Below are positions 13,815 to 22,917 of a stretch of DNA of 26,913 nt, one piece after another. The notes under the pieces were generated by a model that saw only the letters and a list, made by a program, of their open reading frames with translations, did no database searches and was not told the origin of the DNA. Positions within the stretch are counted from its first letter, which is position 1; the number at the start of each line of letters is the position of its first letter. This DNA comes from an uncultured Prevotella sp. (GTDB taxonomy: Bacteria > Bacteroidota > Bacteroidia > Bacteroidales > Bacteroidaceae): the NCBI GenBank assembly GCA_900543585.1, contig UQRP01000034.1:1-26913 (forward strand), given 5' to 3'. Both the position numbers and the translations under genes were made by a program.

Positions 13815-14806
13815 AGCCATCCATTTTCCTTATACCACGCTATCGTCTCTCTGACGCCTTCACGGAGCTTAAAGTTAGGGTGATAACCCAACTCGTCGCA
13901 CGCCGGCTCTATGTTGCAACGCCAGTTACGCTGTCTGAGGATATTAAACTTGTCGTTATTGAGGACGATCATCTTTCCCGTCAGCCGCCCCACATATTCA
14001 CCCACGAGGGTGACGAGGCGCAACACCCATACCGGTGCCTTTATTCTTATCCACCAGGGACGCCCCAACTCCTCGTGGATATAGTCACTGAAGGTCGAGC
14101 TCTGATAGACGTCACCGTCAGAGAGAAAATATTTCCGCCCGGACATGCCACGGTCCAAGGCCAGGAAGACAGCCTGCACCAGGTCCTTGACATAGACAAA
14201 GGTGATGTCCTGCCGACGGAAGCCGACGGAGAAGTCCACATGGTCGGCTATGCTCTTAGCCATGACATAATAGTCTTTCTCGCGAGGACCATAGACGCCG
14301 GTGGGGCGCAGGATGATATAGCTGAAGTCATTGCCGATAGAGTCGAGGAACTGCTCTGCCATGAGCTTGCTCTTACCGTAAGCAGTATTCGGACGGGGTG
14401 TATCGTTCTCATCAATCTCCTGATAGGGCTGTTTCTCCTTGATAGCACCGAAGATGCTCAGAGAGCTGAGATAGACAAATCGCTTGATAGGCATCTTCAG
14501 CCGCAAGAGCGCATGCACAAAAGCTTTCGTGCCCTCGTAGTTGACACGGAAGAAGTCGTCCTTGTGCAGGCATTTGGTCACACCGGCAGCATGGACGACA
14601 TAGTCGAAGTCGTGACCACGCAGCTCCTCAAGGAGTCGCTCCTCAGAAGAGAAGTCCAAGTTGATAAAATGTATCCTTTCATCTTGGAGATACTTGCGCG
14701 AACTCGTAGCGCGCACACCCGCCCACGTTTCAAAACCGCGGCGCAAAGCTTCCTCCACGATGAAGCTGCCAATGAAGCCACTGGCACCTGTTATTAATAT
14801 TTTCAT
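13811..14806 (-). CDS. NAD(P)-dependent epimerase/dehydratase family protein (extended SDR)
   Basis: The 331-residue protein is an extended short-chain dehydrogenase. The nucleotide-binding loop is TGASGFIG (6-13) and the catalytic pair is Y143-xxx-K147 in NTAYGKSKLMAE, with Ser near 114-115 (VYLSSLSIFG). The C-terminal half is the substrate lobe. NDP-sugar 4-epimerases and dehydratases share this fold, but so do the bacterial ceramide reductase CerR and related lipid enzymes; the sequence alone does not decide. It is the first gene of the minus-strand run and is coupled by an ATGA overlap to a PAP2 lipid enzyme, which makes a lipid substrate plausible. ATG 14806 (MKILITG) is chosen; a TTG two codons upstream is less likely. 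Confidence 0.8.
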   Translation of the reverse strand: MKILITGASGFIGSFIVEEALRRGFETWAGVRATSSRKYLQDERIHFINLDFSSEERLLEELRGHDFDYVVHAAGVTKCLHKDDFFRVNYEGTKAFVHALLRLKMPIKRFVYLSSLSIFGAIKEKQPYQEIDENDTPRPNTAYGKSKLMAEQFLDSIGNDFSYIILRPTGVYGPREKDYYVMAKSIADHVDFSVGFRRQDITFVYVKDLVQAVFLALDRGMSGRKYFLSDGDVYQSSTFSDYIHEELGRPWWIRIKAPVWVLRLVTLVGEYVGRLTGKMIVLNNDKFNILRQRNWRCNIEPACDELGYHPNFKLREGVRETIAWYKENGWL

Positions 14807-14820
14807 AATCAATCAGGTTA

Positions 14821-14853
14821 CAAAGTTAATACATAATTGAGAAATTTTCCAAA
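14821..14853 (-). promoter_or_regulatory. Promoter of the epimerase-PAP2-miaB-msbA-acyltransferase-comF run
   Basis: On the minus strand TTTG (14850-14853) is followed after 21 bp by TAACTTTG (14821-14828), a full -7 match. Transcription should start near 14815, leaving a leader of only about 10 nt before ATG 14806, as is common in this phylum. It is divergent from the rnr promoter. Confidence 0.7.
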
Positions 14854-14868
14854 ATAATGGTAATTAAA

Positions 14869-14900
14869 TTGTGAATCTTCAAAAGTTTTTCGTTAATTTG
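14869..14900 (+). promoter_or_regulatory. Probable promoter of rnr
   Basis: TTG (14869-14871) is followed after 21 bp by TTAATTTG (14893-14900), one base off the TAnnTTTG consensus. Transcription would begin near 14906, about 25 nt before the ATG at 14932. Confidence 0.5.
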
Positions 14901-14931
14901 CACATTATAAACTTCGTAACTCATCAACTAT

Positions 14932-17160
14932 ATGGGAAAGAACAATCATAACACCGGTAAGCCCAAGAAAGAGCGCCGAGGCGGCAAGCGTATGTCAAAG
15001 AAGCAGCTCGCTACCGCTCTTGAGAAATATTTTGCTTCACAACCTGACAAGACGCTGACCTTAAAAGACATCTTCCGCGCCCTACACCTTGACACCCATC
15101 CTCTGAAGATGCTCGCTATGGACATCATGGACGAGATGTCATGGGACGACTATATCACCAAGGTCTCCGACAACAGTTATAAGCTCAATACCAAAGGACA
15201 AGTGCAGGAAGGCACCTTCCAGCGGAAGTCCAACGGCAAGAACTCCTTCCTTCCCGATGACGGCGGCAAGCCCATCTTCGTCGCCGAGCGCAACTCCATG
15301 TCTGCCCTCACCGGCGACCGCGTCCGCGTCTCTTTCATGGCCCGACGCCGCAACCATATCAAGGAAGCCCAGGTCATCGCCATCCTCCACAGGGCCAAAG
15401 ACCAGTTTGTAGGCCGTCTGCGCGTAGACAAGGACATCGCCTTCCTTGTCACGCCGGAGAACACCTTTGCACAGAGCATCCTTATCCCCAAGCGCAAGCT
15501 GAAAGGTGGCAAGACCGACGACAAGGCCGTAGTGAAGATCACGCAGTGGCCCGACGAAGAGCATAAGAATATCGTCGGCGAGGTCGTCGACGTCTTAGGA
15601 AAGAGCGGTGACAACGACGTGGAGATGAACACCATCCTCGCACAGTATGGTCTGCCTTATAAATACCCCAAGAACGTGGAAGCTGCCGCCGACAAGATCA
15701 GCGGTAAGATAACGGAACAGGATGTCCAGGAGCGTGAGGACTTCCGCAACACCTGGACCTGCACCATAGACCCGAAGGACGCCAAGGACTTCGACGACGC
15801 GCTGTCTATCAAGAAGCTCGACAGCGGGCTCTATCAGGTTGGTGTGCACATCGCCGACGTCTCACACTATGTCACCGAGGGCAGCATCATCGACAAGGAA
15901 GCCATGAAGCGCGCCACCAGTGTCTATCTCGTCGACCGCACCATCCCCATGCTTCCCGAGCGCCTCTGCAACTTCGTCTGCTCCTTGCGTCCCAATGAGG
16001 ACAAGCTCACCTTCAGCGTCATCTTCGACCTCGACGATGAGGCTAACATCAAGGCGTCCCGCATTGTGCATACCATCATCCGCTCCAACCGCCGCTACGC
16101 CTACGAGGAGGCACAGCAGGTGCTGGAGGACAATGGCGTTGTCGACGGCACCGGACAGCCCGCTCCCGACCCAGGGAAGGCTGGATACAAGGATGAATAC
16201 GGATGGGAGCTCTGCACCCTCGACCGGTTGGCAAAGAAACTGCGCGAGAAGCGCTTCAAAGACGGCAGTGTGAAGTTCGACACCGAGGAGCTGCATTTCG
16301 ATGTCGACGAGAAGGGACACCCCATCCGCTGCTACTTCAAACGCTCCAAAGATGCCAACAAGCTCATCGAGGAGTTCATGCTCCTGGCCAACCGCACCGT
16401 AGCAGAGAGCGTGGGCAAGGTGAAGAAAGGCAAAAAGGCCAAGACCCTGCCCTACCGTGTCCACGACAATCCCGACCCGGAGAAGATGGAGACGCTCAGA
16501 AAGTTTATTGCACCCTTCGGCCTCAAGATAAAGACCGACGGCACCCGCAAGGCCATGATAAAGAGCATCAACAAGCTCATGGACGACGTCAACGGGCAGA
16601 AAGAGGGCAAGCTCGTGCAGAGTGTAGCTCTGAGGGCGATGATGAAGGCCAAATACACCACGCACAACATCGGGCACTTCGGACTCGGCTTCGACTACTA
16701 CACCCACTTCACCTCACCCATCCGCCGCTACCCCGACACCATGGTCCATCGCCTCGTGACGAAATACCAGCAAGGTGGCCGCTCGGCCAACGAGAAGCAC
16801 TACGAAGAGCTCTGCGAGCACTGTTCCGACATGGAGCAGATAGCCCAGAACGCTGAGCGCGACTCCATCAAGTACAAGATGGTGGAGTTCATGGGCGACA
16901 AGATTGGTGAGGTCTACGACGCACATATCAGCGGAGTGACGAGCTACGGTGTCTACGCTGAGATTGACGAGAACCACTGCGAAGGTATGGTGCCCATGCG
17001 CGACCTCGACGACGACTACTATGAGTTCGACGAGAAGAACTTCCTCCTCCGCGGACGTCGCCATCACCACAAATACCAGCTTGGAGACCCCATCCGCATC
17101 AAGGTGGCACGCGCCAATCTGGAGAAGCGGCAGTTAGACTTCACCTTAGCTGACAAATAA
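14932..17160 (+). CDS. rnr: Ribonuclease R
   Basis: RNase R is a processive 3'-to-5' exoribonuclease that degrades structured RNA and helps in rRNA quality control. The 742-residue protein has, in order, a basic N-terminus (PKKERRGGKRMSKKQ), a helix-turn-helix-like region (about 25-80), cold-shock domains (about 90-250), the RNB catalytic domain opening with DPKDAKDFDDAL (280-291; Asp residues bind the two Mg ions), and a C-terminal S1 domain from about 658 (GEVYDAHISGVTSYGVYAEI). The RNB block FTSPIRRYPDTMVHR is complete. It ends without the long Lys-rich tail of the E. coli enzyme. It heads the plus-strand run rnr-FAH-porU-porV-ispF and has its own promoter divergent from the epimerase operon. 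Confidence 0.95.
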   Translation: MGKNNHNTGKPKKERRGGKRMSKKQLATALEKYFASQPDKTLTLKDIFRALHLDTHPLKMLAMDIMDEMSWDDYITKVSDNSYKLNTKGQVQEGTFQRKSNGKNSFLPDDGGKPIFVAERNSMSALTGDRVRVSFMARRRNHIKEAQVIAILHRAKDQFVGRLRVDKDIAFLVTPENTFAQSILIPKRKLKGGKTDDKAVVKITQWPDEEHKNIVGEVVDVLGKSGDNDVEMNTILAQYGLPYKYPKNVEAAADKISGKITEQDVQEREDFRNTWTCTIDPKDAKDFDDALSIKKLDSGLYQVGVHIADVSHYVTEGSIIDKEAMKRATSVYLVDRTIPMLPERLCNFVCSLRPNEDKLTFSVIFDLDDEANIKASRIVHTIIRSNRRYAYEEAQQVLEDNGVVDGTGQPAPDPGKAGYKDEYGWELCTLDRLAKKLREKRFKDGSVKFDTEELHFDVDEKGHPIRCYFKRSKDANKLIEEFMLLANRTVAESVGKVKKGKKAKTLPYRVHDNPDPEKMETLRKFIAPFGLKIKTDGTRKAMIKSINKLMDDVNGQKEGKLVQSVALRAMMKAKYTTHNIGHFGLGFDYYTHFTSPIRRYPDTMVHRLVTKYQQGGRSANEKHYEELCEHCSDMEQIAQNAERDSIKYKMVEFMGDKIGEVYDAHISGVTSYGVYAEIDENHCEGMVPMRDLDDDYYEFDEKNFLLRGRRHHHKYQLGDPIRIKVARANLEKRQLDFTLADK

Positions 17161-17190
17161 CAACGGACACAGCACAGAAGGACCTTTTGT

Positions 17191-17316
17191 GAAGTCCAGA
17201 AGTCCAGTCATTACATCATTCATACCGAATATCCGCCGGATTCCCCACCGGCTTATCAGAAGTTACTGCATATGACTGGACTTTCGGACTTCTGCGACTT
17301 CCGGACTTCTGCAATA
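17191..17316. repeat. Inverted repeat between rnr and the FAH-family gene
   Basis: Arms 17191-17211 and 17272-17292 are complementary over 21 bp except two central mismatches (ATGACTGGACTT... in the right arm). The motif GGACTT or GACTTC recurs further, up to 17316, and a smaller GCCGG/CCGGC pairing lies inside. It may act as a terminator or RNA-stability hairpin after rnr. Its presence over 17272 argues against the upstream ATG there as the start of the next gene. Confidence 0.6.
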
Positions 17317-17343
17317 GCCATTCCAACAGCAACCAGACAGCAA

Positions 17344-17961
17344 ATGAAGATTTTTTGCGTGGGCATGAACTACGCCCAACACAATAAAGAGTTAACAGAC
17401 ACGTTATTAAAGACAGAGGAGCCGGTCATCTTTCTCAAACCGGACTCCAGCCTGCTGAAGAACCATAAGCCGTTCTTCATCCCCGACGACCTGGGGCGTA
17501 TCGACTACGAGGCTGAGGTTGTGGTACGCATCAACAAGTTGGGCAAGACTGTACCCGTTCGCTTCGCCCCGCGTTACTATGATGCCGTCACTTTAGGCAT
17601 CGACTTCACAGCCCGTGAGCTGCAGAGACGGCTGTCGCAGAACGGACAGCCCTGGGACCTGGCCAAAGGTTTCGACGGCGCGGCCTCCATCGGTGAATGG
17701 ACAGACAAGGAGCTGCTGCCCGACATCCAGAGGCTGCGCTTCCACCTCGATATCAACGGCAAGACCGTACAGGAAGGATACACCGGCGACATGCTACGCC
17801 CTGTCGACGACATCGTGGCCTACGTCAGCAGGTTCTACACGCTGAAGACGGGCGACATCATCTACACAGGAACACCGGCAGGAGTGGGACCCGTCAACAT
17901 CAACGACCACCTCGAAGGCTGGATAGAAGAGAGGAAAGTCCTGGACTTCTATTGCAGATAA
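17344..17961 (+). CDS. Fumarylacetoacetate hydrolase (FAH) family protein
   Basis: The 205-residue protein matches the single-domain FAH fold: MKIFCVGMNYAQHNKEL at the start, EPVIFLKPDSSLL, the metal-binding acidic residues in DYEAEVVVRI and TLGIDFTARELQ, then KGFDGAASIGEW and the late GDIIYTGTPAGVGPVN. Family members include acylpyruvate hydrolases and oxaloacetate decarboxylases (FAHD1-like) and need Mg or Mn. In Bacteroidales a gene of this type is commonly seen without a tyrosine pathway, so a housekeeping role in clearing oxaloacetate or acylpyruvates is plausible. The start ATG 17344 is preferred because an in-frame ATG at 17272 lies in repeat DNA and adds a non-conserved segment. It ends 30 bp before porU. 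Confidence 0.85.
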   Translation: MKIFCVGMNYAQHNKELTDTLLKTEEPVIFLKPDSSLLKNHKPFFIPDDLGRIDYEAEVVVRINKLGKTVPVRFAPRYYDAVTLGIDFTARELQRRLSQNGQPWDLAKGFDGAASIGEWTDKELLPDIQRLRFHLDINGKTVQEGYTGDMLRPVDDIVAYVSRFYTLKTGDIIYTGTPAGVGPVNINDHLEGWIEERKVLDFYCR

Positions 17962-17991
17962 CCAACTCCACAGAAACAAAAAGACAACAAC

Positions 17992-20900
17992 ATGCAGAAG
18001 CTCTACGCTGTCATCATATTCTTACTCTTACAATGCGGCCTCACGGCTCACGCACAACGGTTCTTCAACCTCACTTCCGAGCAGGTGAGTGTCGACTCCG
18101 TCATGCCGTCATTCTCCTACAGCGTTCCGCTTCCCGACAACTACGCCGACTCCACTTATTCCGTGTCGATTCTCTACCCTGAGTTCATCGACATGTCCGA
18201 CGCTGACATCGCCAACTACCACCGTATGAGTCAGCGCACGCTGCCTGCCCTGCCGACGGCAGAGAGCAACATCATCTTCGACAGGAAGCGCCCCAGCCTC
18301 CTCGTCTCTTTCTGTCCCTTGGTCTACAGAGACGGCAAATATCAGATTCTTGTCAGCTTCATGCTGCGCATTGACGCCAAAGCCAACAAACAAAGCGCTA
18401 AAAGCCATGCCAAGAGCAGCATCGCCTCTGCCACCCCCGCCACGGCCTCTGTGACCGCCACGACAACGACTGCCGCCGACCGCTATGCCGCCCATTCCGT
18501 CCTTGCCGAAGGTTCCTGGGCTAAGATACGGGTGCCCGCCACCGGTGCCTATGAGCTCACAGCGGCCTTAGCACGGCAGGCAGGCTTCTCCGACATCAGC
18601 AAAGTGCGCGTCTATGGCTATGGCGGCAACTTGCAGAAAGAGATTCTTGACGGCAACGACCTCATCACCTACGACGACCTGAAAGAAGTACCCACCTGCA
18701 ACGTCAACGGCCACCGCCTCTTCTATGCCAAAGGTCCCGTGAGCTGGAGCAGCAAAGAGGCCACACGCCGCACACGAAATCCCTACTCTGACTACGGCTA
18801 CTATTTCATCACCTCCGGCGATGCCACACCGGCTTCCCTTGACTCCACAGCATTCCTCGACTCCTTCTATCCCGCTGCCGACGACTACCACTCGCTCTAT
18901 GAAGTCGACGGCTACAGCTGGTTTCCCGGTGGCCGCAACCTCTTCGACAGCGAGGCTTTGGCGCTCGGCCAGACCAAGACGCTCATTCTCTCCCACCCTA
19001 AGGGTGCCACGTCGGGCCGTCTCTCCGTCAACATCTCCGCAGGCTCTGCCAGTACAGCACAGGTAACCGTCAACGGCAACGCCATGGGCTCGCTGAGCAT
19101 CACCTTAGGCGACTACGACAAAGGTAATGAGCGGATGGGCGTCTACAACCTCTCCAACCTCTCCGATGCCGACACCGTAAAGGTCACCGTCACAGCGGGC
19201 GGCCCCATGCGCCTCGATTTCGTCTCGGTGGCGTGGGATGCACCGGCTCCTAAGCCGACGCTCACGGCCGCCTTCCCCACCCCACAGTATGTCTGCAACA
19301 TCACCAACCAGGACCACCACGCCGACGCGCAGGCTGACATGGTCATCATCATCCCCACATCGCAGAAGCTCCTCGCCCAAGCCCGCCGCTTAGCAGCCTT
19401 CCACGAGCAGCACGACTCGCTGCGCGTGAACATCGTACCTGCCGACGAGCTCTACAATGAGTTCTCCAGTGGCACCCCCGACGCCAATGCCTACCGCCGC
19501 TACATGAAGATGCTCTACGACCGTGCTCAGAGCGATGCCGACATGCCTCGCTACCTCCTGCTCTTCGGTGCCGGTGTCTGGGACAACCGCATGCTGACTT
19601 CCGACTGCCGCAACCTCGATGCCGACGACTACCTGCTCTGCTATGAGAGTGAGAACTCCTTCAATCAGGTGGAATGCTACGTCGACGACGGATTCTTCAC
19701 CTACCTCGACGACGGCGAGGGTGTCAACCTCACCAACGTCTCCAAGCGCGACCTCAGCGACGTTGCCGTGGGACGCTTCCCCGTCAGCACCGTGGACCAG
19801 GCGAAGATAATGGTCGACAAGGTCATCAACTATGCCACCAACGACAACGCCGGGGCCTGGCAGAACACCATCATGTTCATGGGTGACGACGGCAACGACA
19901 ATCTGCACATGGAGCATGCCGACGAGGCCGCCGAGACCATAGCAGCCCTCTACCCCGATTACCAGATTAAGAAGGTGATGTGGGACGCCTATAAAGAAGA
20001 GGTGACAAGTGTGGGAAACAGATACCCCGAAGTCTCTGAAATCATCAAACAGCAACAGCAGCAGGGCGCGCTCATCATGGACTACGTGGGCCATGGCCGC
20101 GCCGACTGGATGTCGCACGAGGCCGTCCTCACCGTCAACGACTTCAAAAGCTTCACCAACAAGAACCTGCCGCTCTGGATTACGGCGTCGTGCGACATCA
20201 TGCCCTTCGACGGCATAGAAGAGAACTTCGGTGTCACGGCCGTAGCCAATAACGAGAGCGGCGCCATCGCCTTCTTCGGGACCACACGCACCGTCTATGC
20301 CACCTACAACCGCGTCATCAACATGGCCTACCTCCGATACGTACTGAGCCAGAAGAACGGCAAGCCGATAACGATTGGCGAGGCACAGAGATTAGCCAAG
20401 AACGAAATCATCAACAATGGTGCCGACCTCACCACCAACAAGTTGCAATATTCTCTCCTCGGCGACCCTGCCCTAGCCCTACAGCAACCGACCGCAAAGA
20501 TTGTCATCGACTCCATCAATGGGCTGCCGACGAGCGCGTCGTCTCATATCGTGGCGAAAGCCGGGAGCAAAGCACGCATCGCCGGACATATCGTGAACGG
20601 CGACAGCTTCAACGGCACCATAACATTGCAGGCCCTTGACTCCAAGCTACTCGTCACCTGCCGCAAGAACCCTGGAGCAGACGTCGAGAACGACGCCTTC
20701 ACCTTCTACAACCGCGACAAGACCGTATACAGTGGTACCAACTACGTAAGAAACGGGAAGTTCGACATCTCTTTCACCGTGCCCTACGACCTCAACTACA
20801 ATGGCAGCACGGGCCTCATCACCACCTTTGCCGTAAACGACGACAAGACGCTGACGGCTCATGGCAGCAATGAGAATATCATCCTCGGAAGTACCGACAT

Positions 20901-21576
20901 CACCAAGACGGACTCCCTCGGCCCAAAGATATTCTGCTATCTCAACACCCCTGACTTCACCGATGGCGGCACCGTCAACACAGAGCCCTACTTCGTGGCA
21001 CAGCTCAGCGACAGCAGCGGCATCAACGCCACCGGCAACGGTATCGGCCACGACATGGAGCTCGTCATCGACGGCAGCTCCGTAACGACCTATTCGCTCA
21101 ACGACAACTTCCAATACGACTTCGGCTCGTCGACGACAGGATACACATATTATAATATACCAGCCTTGGAGCCCGGCAAGCACTCCCTGCGCTTCCGCGC
21201 GTGGGATACGATGAACAATGTGTCGACGACAACGCTCAACTTCAACGTCGTCAAATCCTTAGAGCCGACCATCAGTAGTGTGGCCGTATCAAAGAATCCG
21301 GCGTCCACATCGACAACGTTCATCATCACCCACAACTTCGGCGGATGCAACATGGACGTGACGATAGATGTCTTCGACATGAGCGGACGTCAGCTGTGGA
21401 CCTACTCCGAGACAGGTGCTCAGACCGGCAACGCCTATACCGTGGACTGGGATCTCACACAGAGCAACGGACAGAAGTTGCAGACCGGTGTCTATCTCTA
21501 CAGAGTGCGCCTCTCAGCCGACGGCAGTTCGAAGGCGTCAAAGGCTCAGAAACTCATCGTCGTGAACAATAATTGA
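17992..21576 (+). CDS. porU: PorU, C-terminal signal peptidase (sortase) of the type IX secretion system
   Basis: PorU sits on the outer-membrane surface, removes the C-terminal signal of type IX cargo and joins the cargo to A-type LPS. The 1194-residue protein has a signal peptide (MQKLYAVIIFLLLQCGLTAHA, cut near 21/22), a long N-terminal region, and a gingipain-like C25 peptidase domain. The catalytic His is H701 (DYVGHGRADW) and the Cys is C734 (ITASCDIMPFDG); their spacing of 33 equals that of P. gingivalis PorU (H657, C690, from memory). Ig-like regions follow. The last 100 residues (about 1095-1194) form a type IX C-terminal domain (NPAS..., DMSGRQLW, GVYLYRVR, KLIVV), which PorU itself keeps. 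porV follows after 96 bp, as expected. The gene starts 30 bp after the FAH-family gene. Assignment is strong. Confidence 0.95.
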   Translation: MQKLYAVIIFLLLQCGLTAHAQRFFNLTSEQVSVDSVMPSFSYSVPLPDNYADSTYSVSILYPEFIDMSDADIANYHRMSQRTLPALPTAESNIIFDRKRPSLLVSFCPLVYRDGKYQILVSFMLRIDAKANKQSAKSHAKSSIASATPATASVTATTTTAADRYAAHSVLAEGSWAKIRVPATGAYELTAALARQAGFSDISKVRVYGYGGNLQKEILDGNDLITYDDLKEVPTCNVNGHRLFYAKGPVSWSSKEATRRTRNPYSDYGYYFITSGDATPASLDSTAFLDSFYPAADDYHSLYEVDGYSWFPGGRNLFDSEALALGQTKTLILSHPKGATSGRLSVNISAGSASTAQVTVNGNAMGSLSITLGDYDKGNERMGVYNLSNLSDADTVKVTVTAGGPMRLDFVSVAWDAPAPKPTLTAAFPTPQYVCNITNQDHHADAQADMVIIIPTSQKLLAQARRLAAFHEQHDSLRVNIVPADELYNEFSSGTPDANAYRRYMKMLYDRAQSDADMPRYLLLFGAGVWDNRMLTSDCRNLDADDYLLCYESENSFNQVECYVDDGFFTYLDDGEGVNLTNVSKRDLSDVAVGRFPVSTVDQAKIMVDKVINYATNDNAGAWQNTIMFMGDDGNDNLHMEHADEAAETIAALYPDYQIKKVMWDAYKEEVTSVGNRYPEVSEIIKQQQQQGALIMDYVGHGRADWMSHEAVLTVNDFKSFTNKNLPLWITASCDIMPFDGIEENFGVTAVANNESGAIAFFGTTRTVYATYNRVINMAYLRYVLSQKNGKPITIGEAQRLAKNEIINNGADLTTNKLQYSLLGDPALALQQPTAKIVIDSINGLPTSASSHIVAKAGSKARIAGHIVNGDSFNGTITLQALDSKLLVTCRKNPGADVENDAFTFYNRDKTVYSGTNYVRNGKFDISFTVPYDLNYNGSTGLITTFAVNDDKTLTAHGSNENIILGSTDITKTDSLGPKIFCYLNTPDFTDGGTVNTEPYFVAQLSDSSGINATGNGIGHDMELVIDGSSVTTYSLNDNFQYDFGSSTTGYTYYNIPALEPGKHSLRFRAWDTMNNVSTTTLNFNVVKSLEPTISSVAVSKNPASTSTTFIITHNFGGCNMDVTIDVFDMSGRQLWTYSETGAQTGNAYTVDWDLTQSNGQKLQTGVYLYRVRLSADGSSKASKAQKLIVVNNN

Positions 21577-21672
21577 TGAGAAGGCGTTTTTCGCACAATA
21601 ATAAACGGAGAATAGACGTTATAGCTTATATAGTACCGATTTCTCTTCACGGAAATCCATGCCATCTATAAC

Positions 21673-22863
21673 ATGAACAGCAACATCAGAATACTCATCG
21701 CATGCCTTCTCTCGCTCATAGCCTTCACCGCTAAGGCCCAGGACAAGAAGGACATGTTCAACCCTGTCAATACGTCAGTGACCTCACAGACCATAGCGCC
21801 GGACGCCAGAGCCGGCGGTATGGGTGACGTTGGTGTGGCCACGGAGGCCGACGTCAACTCTCAGTATTGGAACCCCGCTAAGTACCCCTTTGCCATCAGC
21901 CGGGCGGGTGTGGCCCTGAACTTCACACCGTGGCTGCGACAGCTCGTCAACGATATCAACCTCGGATACTTAGCCGGGTACTATCGCATCGGCGACTACT
22001 CGGCGGTCTCCGGCTCCCTAAGGTATTTCTCCCTCGGTGAGGTCCAGATGAACGACCCAAGCCTCAGCAGCTCCAGCAACGAGGTGGCGATCACGACAAA
22101 GCCTTACGAGATGTCGCTTGATGTCGCCTACTCGCTGATGCTCAGCGAGCATTTCTCCATCGCCGCCGCCGTGAGATGGATCTACTCCGACCTTACCTAC
22201 GACTACACCGACGACACCTCACCGGGTTCGGCCTTCGCCGCCGACCTCGCCCTCTACTACCAGTCGTACCCCGTCATCAATGAGCACGAATGCCAGTTAG
22301 GTCTCGGCATGAACATCTCCAACATCGGTAGTAAGATTACATTCGGTGGAAGTGACAACAGCGAGTTCATACCTACCAACCTGCGTCTCGGTGCCTCCCT
22401 GAAATACCCCATCGACAACTACAACTCTATAGCCTTCGCCGCCGACGCCAACAAGCTGCTCGTTCCCACCTACCCAAAGCAGAAAGACGGCGAGTCAACA
22501 GAAGACTATCAGCAGCGCGTGCAGAAAGACTACTACGATGTGTCAAGCATCAGTGGCATCTTCAAGAGTTTCAGCGACGCGCCCGGTGGCTTCAAGGAAG
22601 AGCTGGAGGAGATACAATGGAGCGTGGGCGCTGAATACAACTACAGCGACAGATTCTCCATCAGAGCCGGTTACCACCACGAGAGCCAGAACAAAGGCAA
22701 CAGAAAGTACTTCACCGTGGGTGCCGGATTCAAGATGAGCGCTTTCCAGCTCGATGCCGGATACGTCATCGGTACGGCAAAGAGCAATCCCCTCGACCAG
22801 ACGCTGCGCTTCTCGCTGACCTTCGACATGGATGGCATCAAAGACTTGTTCAACAGAAGATAA
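21673..22863 (+). CDS. porV: PorV, outer-membrane beta-barrel of the type IX attachment complex
   Basis: PorV (LptO) is a 14-strand outer-membrane barrel of the FadL/OmpP1 type that takes type IX cargo from the translocon SprA/Sov and shuttles it to PorU. The 396-residue protein has a signal peptide (MNSNIRILIACLLSLIAFTA, then KA; cut before Q23), followed by the conserved opening NPVNTSVTSQTIAPDARAGG, then MGDVGVATEADVNSQYWNPA. Alternating polar/hydrophobic strands run to the C-terminus, which ends SLTFDMDGIKDLF. Its length is close to the P. gingivalis protein (391, from memory). It lies 96 bp after porU and about 55 bp before ispF. No clear promoter is seen in the porU-porV gap, so transcription with porU is likely. 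Confidence 0.94.
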   Translation: MNSNIRILIACLLSLIAFTAKAQDKKDMFNPVNTSVTSQTIAPDARAGGMGDVGVATEADVNSQYWNPAKYPFAISRAGVALNFTPWLRQLVNDINLGYLAGYYRIGDYSAVSGSLRYFSLGEVQMNDPSLSSSSNEVAITTKPYEMSLDVAYSLMLSEHFSIAAAVRWIYSDLTYDYTDDTSPGSAFAADLALYYQSYPVINEHECQLGLGMNISNIGSKITFGGSDNSEFIPTNLRLGASLKYPIDNYNSIAFAADANKLLVPTYPKQKDGESTEDYQQRVQKDYYDVSSISGIFKSFSDAPGGFKEELEEIQWSVGAEYNYSDRFSIRAGYHHESQNKGNRKYFTVGAGFKMSAFQLDAGYVIGTAKSNPLDQTLRFSLTFDMDGIKDLFNRR

Positions 22864-22872
22864 ACATAACCC

Positions 22873-22900
22873 CGCCCGCCGTCAACCAAGACAGCGGGCG
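22873..22900 (+). promoter_or_regulatory. Hairpin between porV and ispF
   Basis: CGCCCGC (22873-22879) pairs with GCGGGCG (22894-22900), extended inside by GTC/GAC across one mismatch, loop AACCAA. The bases after it (TCATTGATAATAA) are not a U tract. It may shield the porV 3' end or reduce read-through into ispF, which starts only 17 bp later. Confidence 0.5.
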
Positions 22901-22917
22901 TCATTGATAATAATAAT

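Noticed and set aside
13880..14797. 305-codon open frame on the plus strand
   Set aside because: Antisense to the SDR gene, whose Rossmann and YxxxK motifs are intact.
15862..16707. 281-codon open frame on the minus strand
   Set aside because: Antisense to the RNB domain of RNase R; Val/Leu/Glu-rich shadow typical of GC-rich third positions.
17272..17343. Upstream start for the FAH-family gene
   Set aside because: The added residues come from a repeated GACTTC sequence in an inverted repeat and do not match the family.
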